Assembly (NCBI RefSeq): GCF_005774735.1
Contig: NZ_VBUM01000002.1
Location: forward strand, 62,001 to 126,000
DNA: 64,000 nt
Direction: 5' to 3'
Origin: Microbacterium sp. 5K110
GTDB taxonomy: Bacteria > Actinomycetota > Actinomycetes > Actinomycetales > Microbacteriaceae
Each line of letters opens with the position of its first letter. Position 1 is the first letter of the stretch. Shown here in pieces: positions 28,849-38,213 of the stretch. The notes under the pieces are model-generated. The model searched no databases. It was not told the DNA's origin and was given only the letters and a program-made list of their open reading frames with translations. The translations under genes and the position numbers were made by a program.

Positions 28849-30939
28849 ATGGTCCCACCCGAAGCGGCCCTCTCGCTGCGCCCTGCCCTCCTCGCCTCGT
28901 CTCTCGACGACCTCGGCGTGCGGCTCGGCCCCGACGGCGGAACCCTGCGGGTGTGGTCGGCGAACGCCGACACGATGCACCTGGTGGTCTTCGACGACGT
29001 CGACCTCGATTGGGCCGTCGAGACGCTCCCGATGACCCGCGTCGGCGACAGCGTGTTCGAGGCATCCACTCCGCTCCTGCGCCCGGGGGCGCGCTACGCG
29101 GTGCGGGCGGGCGGTCCGCTGGGTCCCGGCAACACCTTCAACCCGCAGTCGCTGCTCATCGAGCCGTATTCGCGGGGCCTGGTCTCGGGCGGCTTCGGCG
29201 ACTGGCGGTCGGTGGTCGTCGACGGCGGGTTCGATTGGGGCGGAGTGACCAAGCCCCGGGTGCCGATGGACCGCACCGTCATCTACGAGGGCCACGTGAA
29301 GGGCCTCAGCAAGCGGCATCCGCACGTGCCTCCGGCCCTCCACGGCACGTATGCCGGTCTCGCCCACCCGGCGATGATCGAGCACTTCCGCTCGCTGGGC
29401 ATCACCAGCGTCGAGCTCCTGCCCGTCCACGCGTTCGCCACCGAACCGCGCCTGCTGCAGCTCGGGCTGACCAACTACTGGGGCTACAACTCGCTGAACT
29501 TCTTCACACCGCACGCCGGCTACGCCACCGCCGCGAGCCGCGCCGAGGGGCCGGAGGCGGTGCTCCGGGAGTTCAAGGGAATGGTCAAGCTCCTGCACGA
29601 AGCCGGCCTCGAGGTGATCCTCGACGTGGTCTACAACCACACCGCCGAAGAGGGCATCGGCGGTCCGCGCACGGGTCTGCGCGGCCTGGACAACCGTTCG
29701 TACTACCGGCAGACCGACGAGGGCGCGTACATCGACGAGACCGGGTGCGGCAACGCCGTGAACACGGCGACGGATGCCGCGGCGCGTCTCGTGCTCGACT
29801 CGTTGCGGTATTGGGCGAACGACGTCCAGATCGACGGGTTCCGGTTCGACCTGGCCGTGACGCTCGGTCGCGATGAGCACCACTCCTTCACTCCCGATCA
29901 CCCCCTGCTGCAGGCCATCCGCGACGACGAGCGCCTGGCGGGGACCAAGCTCATCGCCGAGCCGTGGGACGTCGGAATGGGCGGCTGGCAGACCGGCAAC
30001 TTCGGCGACGGCTGGCACGAGTGGAACGACCGGTACCGCGACCGGGTGCGCAACTTCTGGCTCAGCGACATCGACTACGCCCGTCGCGCCGACACGGCAC
30101 CGGTGGGTATCGGCGGCTTCGCGACGCGCCTGGCGGGGTCGTCCAACACGTTCTCCGAGGAACGCGGGCCGCTCGCGAGCGTCAACTTCGTCACTGCCCA
30201 CGACGGCTTCACGCTGCGCGATCTGGTGTCGTACGACGTCAAGCACAATCTCGGCAACGGCGAGCAGAACCGCGACGGCGCCGACACGAACCGTTCCTAC
30301 AACCACGGCGCCGAAGGAAAGACGGACGACCCGCGCATCCTCGCCACGCGCCGCAAGGCGATGCGCAACCTCCTGGGCACGCTGCTGCTCTCGGCGGGCG
30401 TGCCGATGATCACGGCGGGCGACGAGATGGGGCGCACCCAGCGCGGCAACAACAACGCCTACTGTCACGACTCGTCCCTCACCTGGCTCTCGTGGGACCT
30501 CGCCCCGTGGCAGCAGGACCTCTTCGCCCACACGCAGCGGCTCCTCGCCCTGCGGCGCGAGAATCCGGCGTTGCGTCCCCGCCATTTCGCCCGCCTCGGC
30601 GAACGCATCCCGTCCGCGTCGGTGATGGACTGGTTCGACGAGCACGGCGAGACGATGTCGAGCGAGCGCTGGACGAATCCCTCCCACCGGACGCTGCAGT
30701 ACCTCGCCACCTCGACGCCGGAGGACGAGGATCTCAATCGCATCCTGCTCGTCGTGCACGGCAACGAGCGCCCCGTCGAGGTGACGCTCCCGGTCCTGGG
30801 CGACGACGTCGAGTACGTCTCGCTGTGGTCGAGCGCCGACGAATCCCCCCAGCACGACGCGCCCCGCTTCCTCCCCGGAGATATCGTCCCGTTGGCGGAG
30901 ACGTCCATGCGTCTGTTCCGCGTCGACGCCCGCGACTGA
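28849..30939 (+). CDS. glgX: Glycogen debranching enzyme GlgX (isoamylase type)
   Basis: A 696-residue GH13 enzyme that cleaves alpha-1,6 branches of limit-dextrin glycogen. A CBM48-like N-terminal domain (LGVRLGPDGGTLRVWSANAD) precedes the barrel. Catalytic nucleophile Asp is in IDGFRFDLAVTLGR, acid/base Glu in LIAEPWDVG, and TAHDGFTLRDLVSY is the typical GlgX region. Fixed motifs VVYNHTAEEG and GDEMGRTQRGNNNAYCHD are present. It opens the glgX-glgE-glgB cluster on the plus strand, and the three together debranch, extend and branch alpha-glucan. Confidence 0.94.
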   Translation: MVPPEAALSLRPALLASSLDDLGVRLGPDGGTLRVWSANADTMHLVVFDDVDLDWAVETLPMTRVGDSVFEASTPLLRPGARYAVRAGGPLGPGNTFNPQSLLIEPYSRGLVSGGFGDWRSVVVDGGFDWGGVTKPRVPMDRTVIYEGHVKGLSKRHPHVPPALHGTYAGLAHPAMIEHFRSLGITSVELLPVHAFATEPRLLQLGLTNYWGYNSLNFFTPHAGYATAASRAEGPEAVLREFKGMVKLLHEAGLEVILDVVYNHTAEEGIGGPRTGLRGLDNRSYYRQTDEGAYIDETGCGNAVNTATDAAARLVLDSLRYWANDVQIDGFRFDLAVTLGRDEHHSFTPDHPLLQAIRDDERLAGTKLIAEPWDVGMGGWQTGNFGDGWHEWNDRYRDRVRNFWLSDIDYARRADTAPVGIGGFATRLAGSSNTFSEERGPLASVNFVTAHDGFTLRDLVSYDVKHNLGNGEQNRDGADTNRSYNHGAEGKTDDPRILATRRKAMRNLLGTLLLSAGVPMITAGDEMGRTQRGNNNAYCHDSSLTWLSWDLAPWQQDLFAHTQRLLALRRENPALRPRHFARLGERIPSASVMDWFDEHGETMSSERWTNPSHRTLQYLATSTPEDEDLNRILLVVHGNERPVEVTLPVLGDDVEYVSLWSSADESPQHDAPRFLPGDIVPLAETSMRLFRVDARD

Positions 30940-31010
30940 GCACGGTGCCTCCGACTCGCCGACCTGTCAAGACCCGGGGCAAGCCCTGCGGGAACGTCGT
31001 CCCCCCACGG

Positions 31011-31016
31011 TAGGTT
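31011..31016 (+). promoter_or_regulatory. -10 element, leaderless glgE promoter
   Basis: TAGGTT ends 7 nt before GTG 31024, giving glgE-glgB a promoter separate from glgX. Confidence 0.55.
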
Positions 31017-31023
31017 CGGACTC

Positions 31024-33111
31024 GTGGCCACCACGACGACGATCCCCTCGCCCGTTTCCCCCTGGCGCAGTGGCGCCTCGATCCCGGTGCGTCCGGTCAA
31101 ACCGACGCTCTCGACGAAGGGGGTCGTGACTCCGCGCATCCCCTTGGCGCTCCCCCATCCGCAGGTGCCGGGCGGACGGTTCCGACCGTCGGCTTTCGTC
31201 GGCGAGGCCGTCCCGTTCACCGTCACGGCCTTCCGCGAAGGGCACGACCGCATCGGCGTCCACGTACGTCTGTTCTCGCCCTCGGGCGACGAGTCCCTGC
31301 ACCGCCTGTCGCCGCTCAACGACGGCTTCGACCGGTGGAGCACCCTGGTCGCTCCGCTCGAGCAGGGCGTGTGGCGGTTCCGCTTCGAGGCGTTCGCCGA
31401 TGACTTCGCCACGTGGGAGCACGCCGCCGACGTCAAGATCGCCGCCGGCGTCGACGCGGCGCTCATGCGCGAGATGGGCGCGCAGCTGTTCGACCGCGCC
31501 CGCGGAGAGAAGAAGCGTCCCGGCAGCGACAAAGACCTGCTGTACGCCGCCGCTCGGACGCTGCGCGACCCCGACACCCACGACGACATCGCGCTCCAGG
31601 TCGTACGGGACCCCGAGATCGCGGCTCTGTTCGCCGCCCGGCCCATGATGAGCCTCGTGTCCGTCGGGAAGGACGCTGAGCTCCTCGTCGAGCGCGAGCG
31701 CGCCGGTGTGGGCGCCTGGTACGAGTTCTTCCCCCGCTCCGAGGGCGCCACGCGCGCCGAGGACGGATCCGTGATCAGCGGGACGTTCCGCACCGCCGTC
31801 GACCGACTCCCCGGCGTGGCCGGCATGGGCTTCGACGTCCTGTACCTCCCGCCGATCCACCCGATCGGCGAACGCAACCGCAAGGGTCCGAACAACACCC
31901 TCGTGACGGCCCCCGGCGACCCGGGGTCCCCGTGGGCCATCGGCGGACCGGCGGGTGGTCACGACACCGTGCACCCCGACCTCGGCACTCTCGAGGACTT
32001 CCGCGCCTTCGTCGTCGCGGCGCGTGAGAACGGCATCGAGGTCGCGCTCGACCTGGCCCTGCAGGCCTCACCCGACCACCCCTGGGTGACCGAGCACCCG
32101 GAGTGGTTCACGACCCTCCCCGACGGCTCGATCGCCTACGCCGAGAACCCGCCGAAGAAGTACCAGGACATCTACCCGGTGAACTTCGACAACGATCCCG
32201 ACGGCATCCGCGCCGAGGTCCTGCGCATCGTCCGCCACTGGATCGCCCAGGGCGTGCGCATCTTCCGCGTCGACAACCCTCACACGAAGCCCCTGCAGTT
32301 CTGGGAGTGGCTGATCGCCACGGTCAGCGCCGAAGACCCCGACGTCGTGTTCCTCGCCGAGGCCTTCACACGTCCGGCGCCGCTGCAGGGACTCGCGATG
32401 GCCGGTTTCCAGCAGAGCTACACGTACTTCACCTGGCGGAACACGAAGGAGGAGCTCGAGGAGTTCTTCGCCGGCCTCGCCCACGACACGGCCGACTTCC
32501 TGCGTCCGAACCTGTTCGTCAATACGCCCGACATCCTCACCGAGTACCTGCAGTTCGGAGGACGTCCGGCGTACAAGATCCGCGCCGCCCTCGCCGCCAC
32601 CGCGGCTCCGACGTACGGCGTCTACGCCGGCTACGAGCTGTACGAGAACGTCGCGCGTCCGGGGTCCGAAGAGAACATCGACAACGAGAAGTACGAGTAC
32701 AAATTCCGCGACTGGTCCGGTGCCGAAGCGTCCGGCGACTCCCTGGCGCCCTATCTGCGCCGACTCAACGGCATCCGCCGCGACCACCCCGCGCTGCTCC
32801 AGCTGCGCAATCTCCACGTGCAGTGGAGCGACGACGACGCCATCCTCGTCTACGCCAAGCACCTGGATGCCGCTCTGTCGCCGACCGGCGCGTCGGACAC
32901 GATCATCGTCGTGGCCAACGTCGACCCGCACTCCGCACGCGAGACGACGGTCCACCTCGACACCACGCTCTGGGGCGTCGAACCGGGCGCGCCGTTCGAG
33001 GTCGAAGACCTCGTGACCGGCCAGGTCTGGACGTGGACCGACCACAACTTCGTGCGCCTGGACGCATTCGCCGAACCCGTGCACATCCTGCACGTGAAGG
33101 AGACACGATGA
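31024..33111 (+). CDS. glgE: Alpha-1,4-glucan:maltose-1-phosphate maltosyltransferase GlgE
   Basis: A 695-residue GH13_3 enzyme that extends alpha-1,4-glucan using maltose 1-phosphate. The nucleophile is the Asp of IFRVDNPHTKPLQFW and the general acid the Glu of VFLAEAFTRP. PPIHPIGERNRKGPNN and FVNTPDILTEYLQFGG are GlgE hallmarks not shared with plain amylases. The N-terminal 40 residues are low-complexity. Its stop overlaps the glgB start (ATGA). The donor needs TreS/Pep2 or GlgC/GlgM; none of these is in the window. Confidence 0.96.
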   Translation: MATTTTIPSPVSPWRSGASIPVRPVKPTLSTKGVVTPRIPLALPHPQVPGGRFRPSAFVGEAVPFTVTAFREGHDRIGVHVRLFSPSGDESLHRLSPLNDGFDRWSTLVAPLEQGVWRFRFEAFADDFATWEHAADVKIAAGVDAALMREMGAQLFDRARGEKKRPGSDKDLLYAAARTLRDPDTHDDIALQVVRDPEIAALFAARPMMSLVSVGKDAELLVERERAGVGAWYEFFPRSEGATRAEDGSVISGTFRTAVDRLPGVAGMGFDVLYLPPIHPIGERNRKGPNNTLVTAPGDPGSPWAIGGPAGGHDTVHPDLGTLEDFRAFVVAARENGIEVALDLALQASPDHPWVTEHPEWFTTLPDGSIAYAENPPKKYQDIYPVNFDNDPDGIRAEVLRIVRHWIAQGVRIFRVDNPHTKPLQFWEWLIATVSAEDPDVVFLAEAFTRPAPLQGLAMAGFQQSYTYFTWRNTKEELEEFFAGLAHDTADFLRPNLFVNTPDILTEYLQFGGRPAYKIRAALAATAAPTYGVYAGYELYENVARPGSEENIDNEKYEYKFRDWSGAEASGDSLAPYLRRLNGIRRDHPALLQLRNLHVQWSDDDAILVYAKHLDAALSPTGASDTIIVVANVDPHSARETTVHLDTTLWGVEPGAPFEVEDLVTGQVWTWTDHNFVRLDAFAEPVHILHVKETR

Positions 33112-35246
33112 CCGCTCTTCCCCCGGAACTCCTGGATGCCGTCGCCCACGGCGCCCACCACGACCCGCACAGCGTCCTCGGCGTGCACGAGACCGCGGAC
33201 GGGTGGGTCATCCGCACGCGTCGGCCCCTCGCGCGTGAGGTGGTGGCCCGGTTCGACGACGACTCGACCCTCGCTCTCACGCACGTGCGCTCCGGCGTCT
33301 GGGAGGGACGCGTTCCCACCTCCCCCGGCCGCTACCGGGTGCACGCGACCTACGACGGCGGCGGCGACCATCTCGCCGACGACGGCTATCGCCACGCGCC
33401 GTCGGTCGGCGAGCTCGACCTGCACCTGATCTCGGAGGGGCGCCACGAAGAGCTGTGGCGCGTGCTCGGCGCGCACGTGCGCGAGCTCGACGCGTCTGCG
33501 GGCACGGCGTTCACCGTGTGGGCGCCCGACGCCCGCGCCGTGCGCGTCATCGGCGACTTCAACGGGTGGGACGGCTCGGGCAGTGCGATGCGCTCGATGG
33601 GCGGAAGCGGCGTCTGGGAGCTCTTCCTCCCCGAGGTCGGTGTCGGAGCGCGCTACAAGTTCGAGATCCTCACCCGCGCAGGAGCCTGGATCCAGAAGGC
33701 CGATCCGATGGCCCGCCTCGCCGAAGTCCCCCCGGCCACCGCCTCCGTGGTGACCGCGTCCGACTACCGCTGGGCGGACGACGAGTGGATCGAGGAGCGA
33801 TCGACCACCGCGCCGATCGACCGGCCCATGTCGATCTACGAACTGCACTTCGCGTCGTGGCGCCCGGGCCTGTCGTACCGTGACGGGGCCGACGAGATCA
33901 TCGACTACGTCACCGCCCAGGGATTCACGCACGTCGAGTTCCTCCCACTGTCCGAGCACCCGTTCGGCGGGTCGTGGGGCTATCAGGTCTCGGGCTACTA
34001 CGCCCCCACCAGCCGTTTCGGCGACCCCGACGATCTCCGGTACCTGATCGACCGTCTGCACCAAGCGGGCATCGGCGTGATCATGGACTGGGTCCCCGGT
34101 CACTTCCCCAAGGACGAGTTCGCTCTCGCGCGATTCGACGGCGAGCCGCTCTACGAGCACCCCGACCCCCGCCGCGGCGAGCACAAGGACTGGGGCACGC
34201 TCATCTTCGACTACGGCCGCAACGAGGTGCGCAACTTCCTCGTCGCCAACGCGCTGTACTGGTTCGAGGAGTTCCACGTCGACGGACTGCGCGTGGATGC
34301 CGTGGCATCCATGCTCTACCTCGACTACTCCCGCAACGACGGCGAGTGGGCCCCGAACCAGTTCGGTGGGCGCGAGAACCTCGAGGCCATCCGGTTCCTG
34401 CAGGAAGTCAACGCCACCGCGTACAAGCGATACCCGGGCATCGCCATGATCGCCGAGGAGTCGACCAGCTTCCCGGGGGTCACCGCGCCCACGGGCCACG
34501 CCGGCCTCGGGTTCGGCTTCAAGTGGAACATGGGCTGGATGAACGATTCGCTCCAGTACATCGCGCGCGACCCCATGTATCGCTCGCACCACGAGGGCGA
34601 GCTGTCGTTCTCGTTCGTGTATGCGTTCAGCGAGAACTTCATCCTCCCTATCAGCCACGACGAGGTCGTGCACGGCAAGGGGAGCCTCTTCGGGCGGATG
34701 CCGGGCGACCACTGGCAGAAGCTCGCGAACATGCGGGCGTTCCTGGCCTACATGTGGGGTCACCCCGGCAAGCAGCTGCTGTTCATGGGCCAGGAGTTCG
34801 GCCAGATGTCGGAGTGGTCGGAGTCGCGCGGTCTGGATTGGTGGATGCTCGACCAACCCTCGCACGCGCAGCTGCACTCGTTCGTCGCGGAGCTGAACCG
34901 GGTCTACCGCGCGCACGCCCCCCTGTGGTCGCGCGACCACGACGGAGCCGCGTTCTCGCGCCTGGGCGCTCCGGCGTGGAACCCCAACGTCCTCGCCTTC
35001 GCCCGCCGCGACCACCACGGCAACACGGTCGCCGTGGTGTGCAACTTCTCCGGCGTCCCGCTCGGCGACTTCCCCCTCGATCTGCCTGAGGCCGGCACGT
35101 GGACGGAAGTGCTCAACAGCGATGCCGAGGCGTTCGGCGGCTCGGGTCAGGGCAACCTCGGCTCGGTCACGACCGACGCCCGCGGGAGCGCCGTCCTCAC
35201 GGTTCCGCCGCTCGGCGTCCTCTGGCTGCACCACCGCGCCGGCTGA
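33108..35246 (+). CDS. glgB: 1,4-alpha-glucan branching enzyme
   Basis: A 712-residue GH13_9 enzyme that makes alpha-1,6 branches. It has two N-terminal beta domains (a GlgB-N domain to about 110, then CBM48 with GTAFTVWAPDARAVRVIGDFNGW). The barrel carries the nucleophile in VDGLRVDAVASMLYLDYSR, the acid in MIAEESTSFPG, and the histidine in ISHDEVVHGKGS. Length is normal for this family. Translation is coupled to glgE, so chain extension by GlgE and branching by GlgB are made together. Confidence 0.98.
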   Translation: MTALPPELLDAVAHGAHHDPHSVLGVHETADGWVIRTRRPLAREVVARFDDDSTLALTHVRSGVWEGRVPTSPGRYRVHATYDGGGDHLADDGYRHAPSVGELDLHLISEGRHEELWRVLGAHVRELDASAGTAFTVWAPDARAVRVIGDFNGWDGSGSAMRSMGGSGVWELFLPEVGVGARYKFEILTRAGAWIQKADPMARLAEVPPATASVVTASDYRWADDEWIEERSTTAPIDRPMSIYELHFASWRPGLSYRDGADEIIDYVTAQGFTHVEFLPLSEHPFGGSWGYQVSGYYAPTSRFGDPDDLRYLIDRLHQAGIGVIMDWVPGHFPKDEFALARFDGEPLYEHPDPRRGEHKDWGTLIFDYGRNEVRNFLVANALYWFEEFHVDGLRVDAVASMLYLDYSRNDGEWAPNQFGGRENLEAIRFLQEVNATAYKRYPGIAMIAEESTSFPGVTAPTGHAGLGFGFKWNMGWMNDSLQYIARDPMYRSHHEGELSFSFVYAFSENFILPISHDEVVHGKGSLFGRMPGDHWQKLANMRAFLAYMWGHPGKQLLFMGQEFGQMSEWSESRGLDWWMLDQPSHAQLHSFVAELNRVYRAHAPLWSRDHDGAAFSRLGAPAWNPNVLAFARRDHHGNTVAVVCNFSGVPLGDFPLDLPEAGTWTEVLNSDAEAFGGSGQGNLGSVTTDARGSAVLTVPPLGVLWLHHRAG

Positions 35247-35262
35247 CACCGCGCACCGCGAG

Positions 35263-35300
35263 ACGACGAAGGCCCTGTCCGGAGACAGGGCCTTCGTCGT
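35263..35300. terminator. Bidirectional terminator after glgB
   Basis: A perfect 17-bp stem (35263-35279 with 35284-35300, CGGA loop) in the 58 bases between convergent glgB and the thioredoxin-like gene. Confidence 0.95.
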
Positions 35301-35304
35301 TCGG

Positions 35305-36240
35305 TCAGAACAAGAGGGATGCCAGGCGCGAACGAGCCCGGATGACGCGGGCGTCCTCATCGCCGACGAGACCGAAGAGCTCCAGCAGGCGCTCACGCAC
35401 CGGGGCACGACTCTCGGACGGCAGCGAGGCGAACAGGTCGAGCAGCCGCGCGAAGGCGTCGTCGACGTGTCCGCCGGCGACGTCGAGGTCGGCCACGAGG
35501 AACTGGGCCTCGAAGTCGGTCGGTGCCGCGGCTGCGGCGGCCCGTGCGGCCTGCAGATCGGCACCCTGCACGCGGTCGAGCAGCCGCACCTGACCGAGCC
35601 CGGCGCGCGCGTCGGCGTCGCGGGGGTTCTCTTCGAGGGCGCGCTCGTAGGCCGCGATGGCGCGGGGGTAGTCGCCCTCTTCGATGGCGGCGAACGCTTC
35701 GGCATGCAGGGGCGGCAGAGGGGTCTCGGCGGGTTCCTCCGCGGCGTCCTCCGCACCCTCGACGGGCACCGTACCGGTGACGCCGTGCTGCGCGGCGAGC
35801 TGCAGCAGCTGGGCGAACACCTCGCGCACCTGCTGTTCGGGGACCGCGCCGGTGAACAGCGGCACGGGCTGACCGGCCACGAGGGCCACGACCATGGGGA
35901 TGGACTGCGCGCGGAAGCCCTGAGCGAGCTGCGGGTTGGCGTCGACGTCGACCTTCGCCAGCACGACCTTGCCCGCCAGCTCGGTGACGACCTTCTCGAG
36001 AACAGGGCTCAGTTGCTTGCACGGGCCGCACCACTCGGCCCACAGGTCGACGACGACCGGCACGCTGCGTGAGAGCTCAAGGACCTGAGGGAACGACGCG
36101 TCGGTGACGTCGGACACCAGCGACGCAGGAGCAGCCGCGGACGCACCTGCGGCGGACTCGGCGGGCGGCTGCGGACGGTTGCGCAGCGACGACAGGTCGA
36201 CGGCGCCGCGCAGGACGGATCCGGGGGTGGGAGTGCTCAC
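35305..36240 (-). CDS. Thioredoxin/tetratricopeptide co-chaperone (CnoX-like)
   Basis: A 311-residue cytoplasmic protein with a thioredoxin domain (about 40-150) followed by TPR-like helices. The active site is WAEWCGPCKQL, Cys71 and Cys74. The TPR part includes DYPRAIAAYERALEENPRDADARAGLGQ. E. coli CnoX (YbbN) has the same two-part design and protects folding substrates from oxidation; here the CxxC is the standard CGPC, so redox activity is likely too. Translation starts on GTG 36240, overlapping the upstream membrane protein gene (GTGA). Confidence 0.88.
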   Translation of the reverse strand: MSTPTPGSVLRGAVDLSSLRNRPQPPAESAAGASAAAPASLVSDVTDASFPQVLELSRSVPVVVDLWAEWCGPCKQLSPVLEKVVTELAGKVVLAKVDVDANPQLAQGFRAQSIPMVVALVAGQPVPLFTGAVPEQQVREVFAQLLQLAAQHGVTGTVPVEGAEDAAEEPAETPLPPLHAEAFAAIEEGDYPRAIAAYERALEENPRDADARAGLGQVRLLDRVQGADLQAARAAAAAAPTDFEAQFLVADLDVAGGHVDDAFARLLDLFASLPSESRAPVRERLLELFGLVGDEDARVIRARSRLASLLF

Positions 36241-38039
36241 GGGGACACCTTCGCTTCGAGGAGGCTGGAACGGTAGCCCAGGAGCCGGATCTTGTCGTCC
36301 GATCCCTGGCTGGGCACGTAGAAGAAGATCTGGTCGGAGTAGGTCGTGGTGAAGCCCGTCGCCGACTGGTCGACGCCGGTCAGTGCCTTCACCGCGGGGT
36401 TGTTGTCGAGCTTGATGACGGCATCCGCGTTCGTCGGCTTGGCGGTGTCGCTCTCGTATACATTCACCGCGACGATCGCACCGGTGTCGAGAGTCGCGAG
36501 GGCGATGGGCGACGCGGGGCCCGCGGAAGCCGCGAAGCTGATCTCGGCGGTGCCCTGGCCCGTCTGGTTCAGCTCATCCGTGCGCTTGCGCTTGTTGTCC
36601 TCGATCGCCGGCAGGAGCAGGTCGTTCGCAGTGTCGAACAAAGCCCACGACGCGCTGTTCTGACCGTTGTTGATCAGATCGGCGTACGCCGCGGCCACCT
36701 TGTCCGGGGCCATGACGAGGAATGAGGAGTCCGGCGGCACCTGCGTCGCCCCCACGTAAGGAGCGGCCAGTTCCGGCAGGTTTGTGGATGCCTCGAGGTT
36801 GCCGATGTACGACACGCGGTACTCCGACCACGGGTCGTCCTGAGTCATCATCATGATCGACGTCGTGGGGGCGGCGGTGTCGCCGGACTCGACCACGGTC
36901 ATCACGGTGCGCGGCCAGCCGCCCGTCGTCTGCGGCAGGATGATCTGCACCGGATCCGCGGGAATCGCCGGAAGCGCCGGGCGATCCGGGAGGGCGGCGC
37001 GCAGGGTGTAGTTGGTCTTGCGCTCGGCCAGGGCCGGTCCGGTCAGGCGCGTCTCGGCCGCGGCGACGTCGAGGGCGGCGTCGGCCTGGCCCACGGTCGT
37101 GGCGATGCGCGAGACGATGCTCTCGGCCTGCGACTCGGTGACCACGGGCGGGAACTGTCCCTCGGGCACGATGACGGTAGGTGTCGGACTGGGGCTCTCG
37201 CTCGCAGCGAGCTGAGGCCAGGCGTCCGCGGAGCAGCCGGCGAACAGAGCCGCCGACAGACCCAGCGCCGGGACGGCGATCAATACACGGCGCTGGGGTC
37301 CCCACGGCCGGCGGCCCCGAGCATCCGGCGACGAGCTGATCACGCCCTTCTCAGCGGCGTCGGCATCGGCGATCGAGATCGGTTCGGTGACCGGCAGGGG
37401 CAAGCCCTTGCGGCGCGGGCGGCGCGATCGCCGGACGTGTCGGATGCCGAGCAGATACAGCACGATGCCCGCGAGGAGCGCGACGGCTCCCCCGGCGATC
37501 AACGGCCCCGCCCACGGAGTCGAGTTGTCGATGGGCCACGTGAGCGTGACGTCGGAAGGGGCCGGAGCGGTCCCGTCGCTCGCGACGAGCACACTCATGT
37601 CGGCCGGCAACTGCAGCGTCGTCGCGAGCGATCCGGTCTGCTGGAACTCATCGAGCCACAGGTCGGAGCCCGCGGGTGTGCGTGCGGCGGTCGCCTCTGT
37701 CGCGGGGCTCGTGGTCGACGCGCGCACGAGACCCGTCGCGACGGCGTTCTCGGCACCGAGCGTCACGGCCGTGTAGGGGACGTCGGCGAGCCAGGCCCGC
37801 ATGTCGGCGGTGCGACCGTACGAGACGAAGACCTCGCCGTCGCCGACCACGCGGAGCGATTGCGCCCCCGGCAGGCTGCCGAGGACCGCGCCGTCGATCA
37901 GCGTGTACGCCGTCGAACCGTCGGTCTGAATCGTCTCCGTGGCCTCGGAAGGCCCCTGGAAGACGGTGCGCTGAGCGATGCCCGCGCCGATCATGGCAGC
38001 GGCGATGACGAACGCCACCACGGCCCAGACGAATCTCAC
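36237..38039 (-). CDS. Large membrane protein of unknown function with internal lipobox
   Basis: About 600 residues, no recognised family. A first TM helix (residues 4-22) leads to an external domain of about 150 residues. A second TM helix (177-198) is followed by a very basic cytoplasmic stretch (RHVRRSRRPRRKG) and an acidic loop. A third hydrophobic segment (252-268) ends in LFAGC with Cys269, exactly like a lipoprotein signal peptide. A Pro/Ser/Thr linker and a 300-residue external domain follow. An in-frame GTG at 37343 could start the last part alone. Start choice is uncertain (GTG 38039, GTG 38048 or ATG 38051). Coupled to the thioredoxin/TPR gene. Confidence 0.75.
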   Translation of the reverse strand: MRFVWAVVAFVIAAAMIGAGIAQRTVFQGPSEATETIQTDGSTAYTLIDGAVLGSLPGAQSLRVVGDGEVFVSYGRTADMRAWLADVPYTAVTLGAENAVATGLVRASTTSPATEATAARTPAGSDLWLDEFQQTGSLATTLQLPADMSVLVASDGTAPAPSDVTLTWPIDNSTPWAGPLIAGGAVALLAGIVLYLLGIRHVRRSRRPRRKGLPLPVTEPISIADADAAEKGVISSSPDARGRRPWGPQRRVLIAVPALGLSAALFAGCSADAWPQLAASESPSPTPTVIVPEGQFPPVVTESQAESIVSRIATTVGQADAALDVAAAETRLTGPALAERKTNYTLRAALPDRPALPAIPADPVQIILPQTTGGWPRTVMTVVESGDTAAPTTSIMMMTQDDPWSEYRVSYIGNLEASTNLPELAAPYVGATQVPPDSSFLVMAPDKVAAAYADLINNGQNSASWALFDTANDLLLPAIEDNKRKRTDELNQTGQGTAEISFAASAGPASPIALATLDTGAIVAVNVYESDTAKPTNADAVIKLDNNPAVKALTGVDQSATGFTTTYSDQIFFYVPSQGSDDKIRLLGYRSSLLEAKVSP

Positions 38040-38093
38040 GCTACACACCATCCCCACCGGCGACTCGGGCGGCCACCGAAGAATCGACGTTTC

Positions 38094-38167
38094 AGACTAG
38101 CTGAGGCCGGCTGAAAGTTCGCGGCGAGGCCCGGCGGTGCCGTGACCACGCTCGCTCTCAGTATCCT
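38094..38167. promoter_or_regulatory. Divergent promoters of the membrane-protein gene and AI-2E transporter gene
   Basis: TAGTCT on the minus strand (38094-38099) and TATCCT on the plus strand (38162-38167) are the best -10 candidates. Both would leave leaders of 40-50 nt, so these two genes are not leaderless. Confidence 0.45.
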
Positions 38168-38213
38168 TTCGACACGGGCGCGGTCGCGCCCTCCGGAGGC
38201 AGGAGTCGCCAGG

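Noticed and set aside
28840-30855. 671-codon open frame antisense to glgX
   Set aside because: Arises from the GC-rich third-position bias of glgX; the translation is His/Arg/Gln-rich without motifs, while glgX itself has all catalytic residues.
32850-35756. 968-codon open frame antisense to glgB
   Set aside because: Same cause; low-complexity translation and no plausible domain.
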